Shown: positions 18,649 through 28,626, counted from the stretch's first letter. The stretch: 64,000 nt of DNA from Hyphomonadaceae bacterium (GCA_019753105.1 JAIELJ010000005.1:163922-227921); one strand, 5' to 3'. Notes: a model not told the origin generated them from the letters alone. Translations and numbers: made by a program.

Positions 18649-19434
18649 ATGATCACCGGCATCGATCATGTCGTCATCGGCGTCCACGATCTGGATGCCG
18701 GCGTTGCCGCCTACGAACGCCTCCTCAATCGCAGCATTGCGCTTCGTTACGAGCGTGACGGCGTTGCGACCGCGCTGATTGCAACCGCCAATGTCGCGGT
18801 GGAACTTATGGCGCCGGTGGGCGACGCGCCTATGGCTGAGCGATTACGGAGTGCAATCCGGGAGCGCGGCGAAGGGCTGCTGAGTATGGCCTTCGCCGTG
18901 AGCGACATAGAGCGCATGCACCGCCGCATCGAACGCGTAGGGCTCGCGCCAGACGCAATCAGCGACGGCGAGGCGGGCGCTCTTCGGTGGCGGCGTTTCC
19001 GTGCAAGTACTGAAGCGGCGAATGGCGTCAGGCTATTTTTCATCGAGCGCGAGACACCGCTGAGCGACGTGAACGCACTCGACCACGTGGTGATACATAC
19101 CAACGACATGGAGCGCGCCGCAGCGCTTTATGGTGCGCGTCTCGGCCTCGACATGCGTCTAGATCGCCATGTCGGTGACCGGCGCTTGATGTTCTTTCGG
19201 TGTGGCGACCTGATCGTGGAAGTCGCGCAGGCGAGCGAGCCCGCGCACCGGCTTTGGGGGCTCTCCTGGCGCGTTCGCGACGCCGCTGCCACGCAAGCGC
19301 GCTTGGCGAGCGAGGGCGTGAACGTTACCGCCGTACGCGATGGCTTTAAGCCTGGAACACGCGTGTTTTCAGTGCGTGACAACACATGCGGCGTGCCGAC
19401 CTTGATGCTTCAACCGTCGCCAAACCGCGATTGA
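18649..19434 (+). CDS. VOC (glyoxalase/bleomycin-resistance fold) family protein
   Basis: A 261-residue protein with two vicinal-oxygen-chelate modules: residues 1-125 (start ITGIDHVVIGVHDLDAGVAAYERLL) and about 140-258 (start VNALDHVVIHTNDMERAAALYGARLG). Each has a His in the first strand (DHVV) that commonly ligates the metal. Such two-module proteins include glyoxalases and ring-cleavage dioxygenases, but many are uncharacterised; the substrate cannot be read from the sequence. It follows dapF and the lipoprotein in a compact plus-strand group. Confidence 0.8.
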   Translation: MITGIDHVVIGVHDLDAGVAAYERLLNRSIALRYERDGVATALIATANVAVELMAPVGDAPMAERLRSAIRERGEGLLSMAFAVSDIERMHRRIERVGLAPDAISDGEAGALRWRRFRASTEAANGVRLFFIERETPLSDVNALDHVVIHTNDMERAAALYGARLGLDMRLDRHVGDRRLMFFRCGDLIVEVAQASEPAHRLWGLSWRVRDAAATQARLASEGVNVTAVRDGFKPGTRVFSVRDNTCGVPTLMLQPSPNRD

Positions 19435-19482
19435 CTCTGCCGCCCTCCGCGCCATTCTTCCGGCGCGCCAAAGGGGGACATT

Positions 19483-20460
19483 ATGGCCGAGCCGCTGAAC
19501 GCCACATTCTTCACGCTGAAGAAGCGTGACCGCGCGGTGCTATTGCCTGCGACGCTGATGCTGATCGTGTTGGTGGCTGTGATCTTTGGTCTCTACGTCG
19601 CGTTCAACTGGGCGTTTTTCGACAATCTGATCGACATGGTGCGCAGAGGCGAAACCGCGCCGATGGACGAGGAGGCCGCCAGCGCGTTCGGCTTCGGCAT
19701 TATGGGGCTGTTTTTCAGCGCTATTCTGTTCTTGATACCATTTTATCTCGTGATGGCTGCTTACGAAGCGGCGTGTTTGCGCTGGATGATACGGGGTGAA
19801 GCGCCGGGGCTTTTCGGCTTCACGTTCAATCACGACACTTGGCGCGTTTACGGCATCTATTGGTGTTGGCTGATCACGCAGTTCGCGGTCTCGATGGTGG
19901 TGTCGGTCGTGACACCGATCGTCTTCATGATGATGGGCGACATTTACGCCGCCGGCGCCGATCCGGAGTCTCCGGAGATCTGGAGTTTGCAGATGCGTGT
20001 GCAGGCGCTGTCGTTGCTGCAATACATTCCGCTCGCCATCATCGGCCTTCGGTTGGGGCCCGCCGCCGCGACATCGATCGCGCGAAAGCGTTTCTCGTTC
20101 TTCGACGCATGGGTCGTGACACGCGACCGCTTCTGGGCGCTCTTGGGCTCATACGCGTTGTTATGGATCGTGCTGATCGTTGTTTGTGCGGGGCTTCTTG
20201 GCGCGTTCTGGTGGCATATGGCTGGCCAGGAAATCATCAGCATTGTTCAAGCGCCTAACGAGGATCACTCCGATACCGTTCGCACCATCTTCGAGCGCGT
20301 ATGGACGGCGGAGGGTTTCGCCTTGGGCGGCGGGGTTTACGCGGTCTATTTCGCCGTCTCGCTTGTGTACGTTTTGTTGAGCTACGGCATCAATTCGCGG
20401 GCCGCCCTCGCGGCGCTCGATGAGGGCAAGATCAGCGTCTATCAAGGCGACGACGATTAG
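19483..20460 (+). CDS. Multi-pass membrane protein of unknown function
   Basis: A 325-residue protein with about six hydrophobic helices (near 22-44, 68-92, 118-145, 165-185, 215-240 and 280-305) and a short acidic C-terminus (YQGDDD). A helical pair around APGLFGFTFNHDTWRVYGIYW may be re-entrant. GGGGGAC precedes the ATG. No catalytic or transport motif is visible; it looks like an uncharacterised alphaproteobacterial membrane protein. Confidence 0.7.
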   Translation: MAEPLNATFFTLKKRDRAVLLPATLMLIVLVAVIFGLYVAFNWAFFDNLIDMVRRGETAPMDEEAASAFGFGIMGLFFSAILFLIPFYLVMAAYEAACLRWMIRGEAPGLFGFTFNHDTWRVYGIYWCWLITQFAVSMVVSVVTPIVFMMMGDIYAAGADPESPEIWSLQMRVQALSLLQYIPLAIIGLRLGPAAATSIARKRFSFFDAWVVTRDRFWALLGSYALLWIVLIVVCAGLLGAFWWHMAGQEIISIVQAPNEDHSDTVRTIFERVWTAEGFALGGGVYAVYFAVSLVYVLLSYGINSRAALAALDEGKISVYQGDDD

Positions 20461-20532
20461 AACCGCCGCCTGGCGCTTGCCACACGTCTGGATTGATGAG
20501 AACAGACGAACGCGGACATTGAGGAGGGTGAA

Positions 20533-21693
20533 ATGCGGGGTATAGCGCGCGCGCTAGTCATGGCGAGCGTTCTGTTGAGTGCGCCTTCGGCGATGGCGCA
20601 AACGATCAGCGCGCCCGTGCGCGTGGAGACGGGTCAAGTCTACACGATCACGGTCGATCAGACGCAGACCAGCGAAATTGCCGGCCAAGACGTCGAAGCG
20701 ACGCTCTCACACACATACGCCTTGCACATCGTCGATGCCGAGCGCGGAATTTGGCGCTACGTGCCGGCGAGCATCAGCTACACGATGCCGACTGGCCTGC
20801 CGGCCCCTGAAGGAAGCGACCTGAACTGGACCCTGATCAATCAGGCCGTATCAGCGATGTACCGCGTCTCGACCGACATCGGTTTTGAGTGCCGCGTCGA
20901 CGAATACGGCCGCTGCACCGATCTGACCAACTGGCCGATGTGGCGCGCCCGCGTTGAGGACGTCGTCATCATGGGCGACGCGTTCGCGCGCATGATGCCG
21001 CAAACGGCCAGTGCTGAAGAGACGGCGGAAGACGCTTCCGGCGCGCCGAAGAGCGACGAGAACAACGCCGTCCCGACTACCCCCTACACCTGGGAACGGA
21101 TGCGTGGCCCTGTTCTGCGCGGCGTCGCCACGATGCTGGATAATGTCGACTCGCGCGATGTCGCCGCTTCGTTGGCAATGGCGCAGCCAGGCGCTTTGTT
21201 GCAGGGCCGTTCGCTGACCCGCCGTCAGCCTGTCGCGGTTTCTGACGAGTTCGAGATGCCGTTCGGTGCTCCATCCATGCGCTTCAACGGCACGCTGCAG
21301 CTGGAGCGCGTCAATCAGCGCGATAACACCGCAACAGTCGTGCGCCGTGTCTCCTTGGATGAAGCGAGTGCGCGAGCTTCCCTGAGCGGCATGGCGCAGT
21401 TCCTGACGACAAGCGTCGTGCAGCCAATCGCCAACTCAGTCGGTGAAGGGCAGACCGCCGAAGGATTATCGAGCATGATCCAACCTGTGCTCGACGCCTT
21501 CTCGATGCGTTACGAGGAAACGACGACGGGCACAGTCGATCTGACCACCGGGCTCGCACGCGAGACCGTCACCGAATACACGGTGTCGCTCGCATACGCC
21601 GATAGCGCTACGCCGCCGGTGACGGCGAGTGGCCGCACAGTCATTCGGATCACGCCCGGCGCGCCGAACACCGAGCGCCTGCCGCGTCAGTAA
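20533..21693 (+). CDS. Secreted protein of unknown function
   Basis: A 386-residue protein with a signal peptide (MRGIARALVMASVLLSAPSAMAQ) and an excellent ribosome-binding site (GAGGAGGG). The mature chain is beta-rich and contains two cysteines (ECRVDEYGRCTDL) and an acidic linker near residue 160 (ASAEETAEDASG). The TGTVDLTTGLARETVTEY segment near the end recalls lipid- or ligand-binding beta-sheets, but I recognise no named family. A terminator follows at once. Confidence 0.7.
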   Translation: MRGIARALVMASVLLSAPSAMAQTISAPVRVETGQVYTITVDQTQTSEIAGQDVEATLSHTYALHIVDAERGIWRYVPASISYTMPTGLPAPEGSDLNWTLINQAVSAMYRVSTDIGFECRVDEYGRCTDLTNWPMWRARVEDVVIMGDAFARMMPQTASAEETAEDASGAPKSDENNAVPTTPYTWERMRGPVLRGVATMLDNVDSRDVAASLAMAQPGALLQGRSLTRRQPVAVSDEFEMPFGAPSMRFNGTLQLERVNQRDNTATVVRRVSLDEASARASLSGMAQFLTTSVVQPIANSVGEGQTAEGLSSMIQPVLDAFSMRYEETTTGTVDLTTGLARETVTEYTVSLAYADSATPPVTASGRTVIRITPGAPNTERLPRQ

Positions 21694-21711
21694 ATAGAAG
21701 AAGCAGCACGG

Positions 21712-21750
21712 AAAGCGCCGCGGGTCTCAGCCTGCGGCGCTTTTCTTTTT
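21712..21750 (+). terminator. Rho-independent terminator overlapping the uvrA 3' end
   Basis: Arms AAAGCGCCGC (21712-21721) and GCGGCGCTTT (21734-21743), with a 12-nt loop, are followed by TCTTTTT. The downstream arm and T tract are the antisense of the last uvrA codons. It terminates the 20533-21693 transcript and, being nearly symmetrical, may also act on uvrA. Confidence 0.85.
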
Positions 21751-24708
21751 GCGTGTTGTCTTCGGCGCGGGCGCTTCGGCCGCTGCAGCCTTCTGCTTCG
21801 GCTTCTGCGCCGCGCTGCGCTCGCCGTGGCGCTTCAACGCTTCAGCGAGATAGCGGCCAGTATGGCTTGCCTTCACCTTCGCTACCTCATCCGGCGTGCC
21901 GGAAGCGACGACCATACCGCCGCCGTCTCCGCCTTCAGGGCCGAGATCGATGACGTAGTCGGCCGTCTTGATCACATCGAGATTGTGCTCGATCACCAGC
22001 ACTGTGTTGCCGTTGTCGACCAACTCATGCAGCACTTCGAGCAGCTTCTTCACGTCCTCGAAGTGGAGGCCAGTCGTCGGTTCATCGAGAATGTAGAGCG
22101 TTCGCCCAGTGGCGCGTTTTGAGAGTTCCTTCGAGAGCTTCACCCGTTGCGCTTCGCCGCCCGAAAGCGTCGTCGCTTGCTGGCCGATGTGCACGTAGCC
22201 CAAGCCGACGCGCTTCAGTGTTTCAAGTTTATCGCGAATGCTCGGCACCGCCGTGAAGAGGTTCGCACCTTCTTCGACCGTCATGTCGAGCACATCCGAG
22301 ATCGACTTGCCTTTGTAGAGGACCTCGAGCGTCTCGCGGTTGTAGCGTTTACCTTTGCAGGTATCGCAGGTCACGTAAACGTCCGGGAGAAAGTGCATCT
22401 CGATCTTGATGACGCCATCGCCCTGGCACGCTTCGCAGCGTCCGCCTTTGACGTTGAACGAGAAGCGCCCTGGTCCGTAACCGCGCGCCTTCGATTCCGG
22501 CAGCGCCGCGTACCAATCGCGGATCGGCGTAAACGCGCCGGTATAGGTCGCTGGGTTGGAGCGCGGCGTGCGGCCGATCGGCGATTGATCGATGTCGATG
22601 ATCTTATCAATGTGTTCGAGACCGAGGATCGCGTCGTGCTCTGCGGGTACATCGCCCGAGCCATGCCATTGGCGCGACACCGCTTTGAACAGCGTCTCGA
22701 TTACGAGCGTGGATTTGCCGCCGCCGCTCACGCCGGTGACGCACGTGAACGTGCCGAGCGGAATCGTTGCATCGACATTCTGCAGATTATTGCCACGCGC
22801 GCCTTTTACCGTGATCCCGCGCTTCAGGTTCACCCAGCGCCGCTTCTCCGGGATTGAGATCTCGCGCGCGCCGGTGAGATAGGCGCCGGTGATCGAGTTC
22901 TTGTTCTTTTGGATCTGCTCAGGCGTCCCCTCGGCGATGATCGTGCCGCCGTGAATGCCTGCTGCCGGTCCCATGTCGATAACGTGATCGGCGTCGAGGA
23001 TAGCTTCCTCGTCATGCTCGACAACGAGCACCGAATTGCCGAGATCGCGCAGGCGCTTGAGCGTTTCCAACAGTCGCGTGTTATCGCGTTGGTGTAGGCC
23101 AATGCTTGGTTCATCGAGAACGTAAAGCACGCCGGTGAGGCCCGAGCCGATCTGCGACGCAAGGCGAATGCGTTGGCTCTCCCCGCCCGAGAGCGTGCCG
23201 GAGGCGCGGCCGAGCGAGAGATAGTCGAGGCCGACATCGACCAGGAAGCGCAGACGATCGTTGATCTCTTTCAGAATACGAACCGCGATTTCTTGGTGCT
23301 TGGGCGTCAGCTGATCGTTCAAGCCCGCGAACCAATCGCGCGCATCGCGGATAGAAAGCGTCGAGGCGGTGGCGATGTCAGACATCGCGACTTTCACCGC
23401 GAGCGCTTCGGGCTTCAGACGCTTGCCTTGGCATGTTGGGCACGGCGCTTCGGACTGATACTTCTCCAGTTCCTCGCGCATCCATGCGGAATCGGTTTCC
23501 TTCCAGCGGCGCTCCAGGTTCGGCAGCACGCCTTCGAAGTTCTTCGTCGTTTCATAACGGCGGACGCCGTCGTCATAGACAAACTTGATCGGCTCTTTGG
23601 TGCCGAACAGGATCGCGTCGCGCAGCGGCTTGGGGAGATCGCGCCACTTACCGGTCGTCTTCGCTTTGAAGTGTTTGGCCAGCGCTTCCAGTGTCTGGGC
23701 ATAAAGCGGCGACGGACCCTTAGCCCAAGGCGCGACCGCGCCATCCTTCAGCGTCTTATCCTGATCCGGCACGACGCGTTCAGCGTCGAACTTCAATTGC
23801 ACGCCCAGGCCATCGCACGCCGGGCAGGCGCCGGCCGGATTGTTGAATGAGAACAGGCGCGGCTCGATCTCTGGGATCGTGAAGCCGGAGACTGGGCAAG
23901 CGAACTTCTGGCTGAAGATCAATCGTTCCGGCGCAGCCGTTTTGTTTTTCAGCGTGGCTTTGCCCGTCGCGTCCTCAGTCTTGCCGGCGATCTCCGCGAA
24001 GGCGATGCCTTCAGCGAGCTTCAAAGCTTGCTCAAGCGAATCTGCGAGCCGCGTTTCGATGCCGGCTTTCACCGCGATGCGATCAACGACGATGTCGATG
24101 TCGTGCTTGAATTTCTTGTCGAGCGTCGGCGGCTCTGAGAGTTCGTAGAACTCGCCGTCGATCTTGGCGCGCTGGTAGCCCTTCTTCAGGTACTCAGCCA
24201 TTTCCTTTTTGTATTCGCCCTTGCGGTCGCGCACGACCGGCGCCAGCAAATACAAACGCGTGCCCTCCGGCAGCGCCATGATCCGATCGACCATTTCGCT
24301 GACTTGCATCGCCGCGATCGGCTGACCGGTCGCCGGCGAATACGGAATGCCGACGCGCGCCCACAAGAGGCGCATGTAATCGTAAATCTCTGTGACCGTG
24401 CCGACAGTCGAGCGCGGATTACGCGACGTCGTCTTCTGTTCAATCGAGATCGCCGGCGAGAGGCCCTCGATGGAATCGACGTCCGGCTTCTGCATCAGCT
24501 CCAAGAACTGACGCGCGTACGCGGAGAGCGATTCAACGTAGCGCCGCTGGCCTTCCGCGTAGATCGTATCGAACGCCAGCGACGATTTTCCGCTGCCCGA
24601 CAGGCCGGTGATCACCACCAGCTCGTTGCGCGGAATATCGACGTTTACGCCTTTGAGGTTGTGCTCGCGGGCGCCGCGGATTTGGATGTGGGTGAGCGCG
24701 TCTCTCAT
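21727..24708 (-). CDS. uvrA: Excinuclease ABC subunit A
   Basis: A 993-residue DNA damage sensor of nucleotide excision repair that loads UvrB. The start at 24708 gives [20 protein letters not shown], the family N-terminus, and an ATGA overlap with ygiD; the longer frame to 24834 is discarded. Both ABC modules are intact: Walker [11 protein letters not shown] and [10 protein letters not shown], and signatures LSGGESQRI and LSGGEAQRV. Zinc-finger cysteine pairs (CPACDG, CPTCQG, CEACQG, CDTCKG) are present. The C-terminus has a Lys/Ala tail of about 35 residues. Two LexA boxes upstream of ygiD indicate SOS control. Confidence 0.97.
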   Translation of the reverse strand: MRDALTHIQIRGAREHNLKGVNVDIPRNELVVITGLSGSGKSSLAFDTIYAEGQRRYVESLSAYARQFLELMQKPDVDSIEGLSPAISIEQKTTSRNPRSTVGTVTEIYDYMRLLWARVGIPYSPATGQPIAAMQVSEMVDRIMALPEGTRLYLLAPVVRDRKGEYKKEMAEYLKKGYQRAKIDGEFYELSEPPTLDKKFKHDIDIVVDRIAVKAGIETRLADSLEQALKLAEGIAFAEIAGKTEDATGKATLKNKTAAPERLIFSQKFACPVSGFTIPEIEPRLFSFNNPAGACPACDGLGVQLKFDAERVVPDQDKTLKDGAVAPWAKGPSPLYAQTLEALAKHFKAKTTGKWRDLPKPLRDAILFGTKEPIKFVYDDGVRRYETTKNFEGVLPNLERRWKETDSAWMREELEKYQSEAPCPTCQGKRLKPEALAVKVAMSDIATASTLSIRDARDWFAGLNDQLTPKHQEIAVRILKEINDRLRFLVDVGLDYLSLGRASGTLSGGESQRIRLASQIGSGLTGVLYVLDEPSIGLHQRDNTRLLETLKRLRDLGNSVLVVEHDEEAILDADHVIDMGPAAGIHGGTIIAEGTPEQIQKNKNSITGAYLTGAREISIPEKRRWVNLKRGITVKGARGNNLQNVDATIPLGTFTCVTGVSGGGKSTLVIETLFKAVSRQWHGSGDVPAEHDAILGLEHIDKIIDIDQSPIGRTPRSNPATYTGAFTPIRDWYAALPESKARGYGPGRFSFNVKGGRCEACQGDGVIKIEMHFLPDVYVTCDTCKGKRYNRETLEVLYKGKSISDVLDMTVEEGANLFTAVPSIRDKLETLKRVGLGYVHIGQQATTLSGGEAQRVKLSKELSKRATGRTLYILDEPTTGLHFEDVKKLLEVLHELVDNGNTVLVIEHNLDVIKTADYVIDLGPEGGDGGGMVVASGTPDEVAKVKASHTGRYLAEALKRHGERSAAQKPKQKAAAAEAPAPKTTRKKKSAAG

Positions 24709-25481
24709 TGCGGCAGGCCGTAGGCGAAAGCGGTCATCGAGATTCCGGGCTCGTAGTGTTGGTTGAAGATATAGGCGCTCTCGCCATCGCGGCGTGCGGC
24801 GAGTGCGTAGAAGACGGGGAAGAAATGCTCCCAATCCGGTGCGGCTTCGCGCGCATCGGCGCGGGACGCATAGTTCAGCACAGCGGCATCATCGCCGCTG
24901 TGCGCGGCGCTGGTGATGAAGTCGTCGAACTCATGCACCCAGGGCTCAAGCTGCTTTGTTCGGAAGAAGGCGGGCAGGTTGTGTACGATGTTGCCGGCGG
25001 CGAGGATCAGCACGTTATCGTCGCGCAGATCGGCGAGCGCCTTGCCGATGGCGTAGTGGTCTTCCGGCTTGCGGTGCGCATCGAGGCTGACTTGCACTAC
25101 GGGGATATCCGCGCCGGGATACATGCGCCGCAGGACGCTCCACGCGCCGTGATCGAAGCCCCAGCCGTCGTCGAGCTTTGCGCCGAACGGCGTCAGCTTC
25201 GAAACGATCTCTTCCGCCAATGTCGGGTCGCCTGGCGCGGGGTACTGAACGTCAAAAAGCGCCTGCGGAAAGCTGCGGCCGAAATCGTGGATCGTGCGCG
25301 GTTGTGCGTTCGCGGTGACCCGCACGCCATCCGTCACCCAATGCGCTGACACGCACACGATCGCCCGCGGCTTCGGAAAGCGCGCGGCAATCTCCGCCCA
25401 ACCGCGGGCGGAGGGCGTGTCTTCGATCGCGTTGATCGGCGAGCCGTGGCCGACGAACAGGGCGGGCGCTCTTTGGTTCAT
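24705..25481 (-). CDS. ygiD: DODA-type class III extradiol dioxygenase YgiD
   Basis: A 258-residue LigB-superfamily enzyme. The metal ligands sit in FVGHGSP (His12) and near DHGAW (about residue 112), with a conserved late His (FNQHYEPG). E. coli YgiD has DOPA 4,5-dioxygenase activity; the physiological substrate is unknown. It overlaps uvrA by 4 bp (ATGA) and is the first gene of that unit, directly downstream of the LexA-box region, so it should be induced together with uvrA. No catabolic neighbours are seen. Confidence 0.88.
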   Translation of the reverse strand: MNQRAPALFVGHGSPINAIEDTPSARGWAEIAARFPKPRAIVCVSAHWVTDGVRVTANAQPRTIHDFGRSFPQALFDVQYPAPGDPTLAEEIVSKLTPFGAKLDDGWGFDHGAWSVLRRMYPGADIPVVQVSLDAHRKPEDHYAIGKALADLRDDNVLILAAGNIVHNLPAFFRTKQLEPWVHEFDDFITSAAHSGDDAAVLNYASRADAREAAPDWEHFFPVFYALAARRDGESAYIFNQHYEPGISMTAFAYGLPQ

Positions 25482-25554
25482 TTCGATCTTTCGGGACCAC
25501 CGCGAGCCGCGCGGCGGACCCCATATTTAGTAGCCAGAGTCGGTTGAGCATCAA

Positions 25555-25569
25555 GAACAATAAGAGAAC
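25555..25569 (-). promoter_or_regulatory. LexA (SOS) box upstream of ygiD-uvrA
   Basis: GAAC-AATAAGA-GAAC on the plus strand reads GTTC-N7-GTTC on the minus strand, the exact alphaproteobacterial LexA consensus. It lies 73 bp upstream of the ygiD start, a usual promoter distance. UvrA is a classic SOS gene. Confidence 0.85.
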
Positions 25570-25631
25570 ATCGGTTGCCGCACCGGGAACGGCATCCAGT
25601 TCGCCTGATTGGTTCGGCTGGTTAACGCCTC

Positions 25632-25660
25632 TTTACGTTTCGGGCGAGTCGGCGTATAGA
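25632..25660 (+). promoter_or_regulatory. Putative housekeeping promoter of ssb
   Basis: TTTACG (25632-25637), 17-bp spacer and TATAGA (25655-25660) resemble -35 and -10 elements. Transcription would begin near 25667, inside the LexA box that overlaps the -10. The ssb ATG follows about 75 bp later with AGGAGG 6 nt upstream. Confidence 0.55.
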
Positions 25661-25673
25661 ACATAGAGAGAAC
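25659..25673 (+). promoter_or_regulatory. LexA (SOS) box at the ssb promoter
   Basis: GAAC-ATAGAGA-GAAC is a second exact copy of the GTTC-N7-GTTC box in reverse orientation. It overlaps the candidate -10 and start point of ssb, where LexA binding would block initiation. It lies 89 bp from the first box. Confidence 0.85.
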
Positions 25674-25742
25674 ATTTGTCCGGCACATCACCGGCGAGTG
25701 CCTCGTCCATCGAGTTAAAGCGCAGGAAACAGGAGGTCGGCG

Positions 25743-26219
25743 ATGGCTGGCAGTATCAATAAGGTGATTTTGGTCGGCAACCTCGGCAAGGACCCGGAAG
25801 TCCGCCGTCTGAACAATGGCGATCCAGTTGTGAACCTCTCGATCGCGACCTCCGAAAGCTGGCGCGACAAGCAGAGCGGGGAGCGCAAGGAAAAGACCGA
25901 GTGGCACCGCGTCGTGATCTTCAACGAGAACATCGCGAAAGTCGCCGAGCAGTATCTGAAGAAGGGCTCGACGGTTTACATCGAAGGCCAGCTTCAGACG
26001 CGCAAGTACGAGCAAAACGGCGTTGAGAAGTACACGACTGAAGTCGTGCTGCAGAAGTATCGCGGCGAACTCACCATGCTCGGCGGCAAGGGCGATGGCG
26101 GCGGCCGCTCATACGAAGACGATGGCGGCGGCTTCACTGCGAAGTCAGGCTCCAAGCGCTCCAGCGACGGCCCACGCGAAAGCTTCAGCCAAGATCTCGA
26201 CGACGAGATCCCGTTCTAG
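25743..26219 (+). CDS. ssb: Single-stranded DNA-binding protein
   Basis: A 158-residue SSB: the OB-fold ([19 protein letters not shown] ... [12 protein letters not shown]) covers about 1-110, followed by a glycine-rich flexible linker and the acidic partner-binding tip DDEIPF. It coats single-stranded DNA in replication, repair and recombination and recruits RecO among others (recO at 59.1 kb). The start is fixed by AGGAGG 6 nt upstream. Transcription diverges from ygiD-uvrA, and a LexA box covers its promoter. Confidence 0.97.
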   Translation: MAGSINKVILVGNLGKDPEVRRLNNGDPVVNLSIATSESWRDKQSGERKEKTEWHRVVIFNENIAKVAEQYLKKGSTVYIEGQLQTRKYEQNGVEKYTTEVVLQKYRGELTMLGGKGDGGGRSYEDDGGGFTAKSGSKRSSDGPRESFSQDLDDEIPF

Positions 26220-26223
26220 GCGC

Positions 26224-26297
26224 GGATGAGGGGGCGGGAGCAGAAGTAAGCGCGGTGTCGAAGATCGCGCCTAAGCCGGACGCACGCCCCCTCATCC
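26224..26297. repeat. Inverted repeat downstream of ssb
   Basis: A perfect 13-bp inverted repeat (GGATGAGGGGGCG at 26224-26236 and its complement at 26285-26297) spans a 48-nt loop just after the ssb stop. It has no T tract. Together with the hairpin at 26344 it fills the ssb-LLM gap and resembles dispersed intergenic repeats. Confidence 0.6.
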
Positions 26298-26343
26298 GAT
26301 CGCTTCCGCCGTCGCCAAGGCTACGGCGGACAAGTCGCGACCA

Positions 26344-26369
26344 CCTTCTCCCCCTCGCTGGGGAGAAGG
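26344..26369. repeat. Palindromic repeat supplying the ribosome-binding site of the next gene
   Basis: A perfect 10-bp hairpin, CCTTCTCCCC / GGGGAGAAGG, with a 6-nt loop. Its right arm contains AGAAGG(A), the only Shine-Dalgarno-like sequence ahead of the flavoprotein start codons at 26371 and 26380. It is of the same CTCCCC...GGGGAG type as the element at 13718. Confidence 0.6.
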
Positions 26370-26370
26370 A

Positions 26371-27381
26371 ATGGCCTATATGCTGTCGATGATCCCGTTC
26401 TCAGTTCTCGATCTCGCGCCCATTGTTGAAGGCGGCACAGTCGCGCAGGCGCTGGCCAATTCGCGCGATCTGGCGGTCCAGACTGAGCGGTTCGGCTACA
26501 ACCGCTTCTGGCTGGCCGAGCATCACAACATGCCGGGCATCGCCAGTTCCGCGACCGCGCTCTGCATTCAAAACGCTGCCGCTGCGACCACGACGATCCG
26601 TGTCGGCGCCGGCGGCATCATGCTTCCCAACCACGCGCCGATCGTGATCGCCGAGCAATTCGGCACGTTAGAGGCGCTCTTCCCCGGTCGCATTGATCTG
26701 GGCCTCGGCCGCGCGCCGGGCGGTGATCAGCGCGTCGCGATGGCGCTCAGACGAACGCTCGTCGGCGGCGAGGATCGCTTCCCGCAGGATGTGCTGGAAC
26801 TGCAAGCTTTGTTGGCGCCGGCGGAGCCGCGTCAGATCGTGCGCGCTGTGCCCGGCGAAGGAACCAACATCCCGCTCTGGATGCTCGGATCTTCAACCTT
26901 TGGCGCGCAACTCGCGGCCGCACTCGGCCTGCCATACGCGTTCGCTTCGCATTTCGCGCCGGCGCAAATGATGGACGCCATCGCGATCTATCGCGCGACA
27001 TTCAGACCATCAGAGCAATTGCAAAAGCCCTACGTCATGCTCGGTTTCAACATCTTCGCCGCGCCGACGGACGAAGAAGCGCGCTATCTCTCCACCTCGC
27101 TGATGCAAGCGTTCGCGAGCCTGCGCCGCGGCATCCCACGCAAACTGCAGCCGCCGGATCCGAGCTTCGAGGAAACACTCAGCGGCTCCGAACGGGCGCA
27201 ACTCGACGAAGTCATGAAGTGTTCGGCCATAGGCGGGCCGGAAACGGTGAGAGCTAGCCTTGAAGCCTTCATCGCGCGCACGCAGCCGGATGAACTCATC
27301 CTCGCATCGCACATCTACGATCATGCGGCCCGCGTGCGCGCTTATCAGATAGCCGCAGAGGTGCGGCAGAGCATGCACTAA
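26371..27381 (+). CDS. LLM-class (luciferase-like) flavin-dependent monooxygenase
   Basis: A 336-residue TIM-barrel protein of the bacterial luciferase family. It starts [14 protein letters not shown], then shows the [20 protein letters not shown] and [23 protein letters not shown] segments and [14 protein letters not shown], typical of the YhbW/MsnO8-like branch that uses reduced flavin and O2. The substrate is unknown. ATG 26371 directly abuts the Shine-Dalgarno-like AGAAGGA, whereas ATG 26380 has ideal spacing of 9 nt, so the true start may be three codons later. It converges with the sulfotransferase-like gene. Confidence 0.85.
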   Translation: MAYMLSMIPFSVLDLAPIVEGGTVAQALANSRDLAVQTERFGYNRFWLAEHHNMPGIASSATALCIQNAAAATTTIRVGAGGIMLPNHAPIVIAEQFGTLEALFPGRIDLGLGRAPGGDQRVAMALRRTLVGGEDRFPQDVLELQALLAPAEPRQIVRAVPGEGTNIPLWMLGSSTFGAQLAAALGLPYAFASHFAPAQMMDAIAIYRATFRPSEQLQKPYVMLGFNIFAAPTDEEARYLSTSLMQAFASLRRGIPRKLQPPDPSFEETLSGSERAQLDEVMKCSAIGGPETVRASLEAFIARTQPDELILASHIYDHAARVRAYQIAAEVRQSMH

Positions 27382-28448
27382 GTGACCAGCGTATCGCCGA
27401 GCGTCATCGGCGTCTCGGTCTGCCGCGCGAGCTTTGAGGCCCATTGAACCGCGCGTGCGATCTCCACGCCGTATCCTTCCGCAGATTGACGTTGCTTTGC
27501 GTAGGCGGCGCCATCGAAGGCGACCCCCGGCTGCTTTGCGTGTTCGCGGAACACCGGGCCGTTGACGATCGACGCGCGCGCTTCGTCATCCAGATCAATC
27601 GCTAGGAAGTCGCATAGCTTTGCGAGTGCGGCGGCGGGATCGGCGATCAGCGTATCGCTGCTCAAAGTGCGGACGCGATGCGGGTAGTGCAGCTCCAACT
27701 GACGGAAGCACGCCACCTGCATCAGCCACGCTTGCGCGGCGATCTGCATATCTGTTTGCAGCATCAATTGTTTGTCGGTGAAGCTCACGTCGAGCGGCAT
27801 CACGATGCTGAGCGCTTGATAGAGTTCGCGTGCGTAGACGCGCCCTTCAGGGCCGCGACGCGTCACGGCGCGCAGAAAATTTTCGAGCGGCGAGTAGAGC
27901 AGAATGGCCTTCGCGTCGGGCCGCAGGCCCATCATTTGCGGAATGAGCGCTGTAAAGACGTTGTTGAGTTTGACGACCTGCGTCTCGTGGCCGATCAGCG
28001 GACGCGAGAGCAGGTTAAGTGTCGTTTCGAGTGCGCCGATGGAGCCAAGCGCAACGCGTCCGCTAGCGCGCGGGCGCGCAAACCCCGCGAATACGGAAGG
28101 CTCCTTAAGCCCCATCGAAAAACCCGGCTGGTCGAGCGCGCGCGTGAGCAGCGTCGAGCAGCAAAACGCCGTGTGGAAGATGAAGTGGAGCGGCCCGCTC
28201 ACCTCACGGATAATGTCACGTGGCAGCTCGGTCGCCGACACATAGCCGGAAAGCCGCGCGGAGCGCACGAAGCGGCCATCGAGGAAGACCGCCTCAGCGC
28301 GGCTCTGGCGCTCTAGATACGCGAAGTTCAGGGCGTTGCGGCGCACGTCATAGGCGCACGGCATCCAATTGGGATCGCGCACGAGCGCGGCCAGATCCTG
28401 GGCGCATGCGGTCGTCGTGGAAGCTGTGGGCAGCGGCTGATGCAGCAA
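27378..28448 (-). CDS. Sulfotransferase-like P-loop protein
   Basis: A 356-residue protein. The segment [18 protein letters not shown] (about 90-107) looks like the 5'-phosphosulfate-binding loop of PAPS-dependent sulfotransferases, with the usual Lys replaced by Cys-Cys. Further C-terminal, [25 protein letters not shown] matches the common sulfotransferase pattern in which a residue follows the flux of one family member per genome neighbourhood. It has no signal peptide. A conserved but uncharacterised sulfotransferase relative is the best guess; a nucleotide-binding role other than sulfation is possible. Its 3' end overlaps the LLM gene by 4 bp. Confidence 0.5.
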   Translation of the reverse strand: MLHQPLPTASTTTACAQDLAALVRDPNWMPCAYDVRRNALNFAYLERQSRAEAVFLDGRFVRSARLSGYVSATELPRDIIREVSGPLHFIFHTAFCCSTLLTRALDQPGFSMGLKEPSVFAGFARPRASGRVALGSIGALETTLNLLSRPLIGHETQVVKLNNVFTALIPQMMGLRPDAKAILLYSPLENFLRAVTRRGPEGRVYARELYQALSIVMPLDVSFTDKQLMLQTDMQIAAQAWLMQVACFRQLELHYPHRVRTLSSDTLIADPAAALAKLCDFLAIDLDDEARASIVNGPVFREHAKQPGVAFDGAAYAKQRQSAEGYGVEIARAVQWASKLARQTETPMTLGDTLVT

Positions 28449-28626
28449 GGGGTGGCTTCTTTATAGTCCGATTGGCCTAGGCCTTTTGAGCTAGACTCAT
28501 TTGTAACTCAAATTACGGTTTCGTGAAAGGATTGCGAGCCGGGCGTCATTCGTCGCAGGGTTGTGGAGAGCGCGCGTCGCCGATGTGGCCCCTGGCGCGA
28601 CTGTCGAACCGGCCTAGAAGGACGGC

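Noticed and set aside
25622..25636. TTAA-N7-TTAC sequence resembling a CtrA site upstream of ssb
   Set aside because: The second half-site deviates from TTAA, and the flanking context is dominated by the ssb -35 element. One inexact match is expected by chance.
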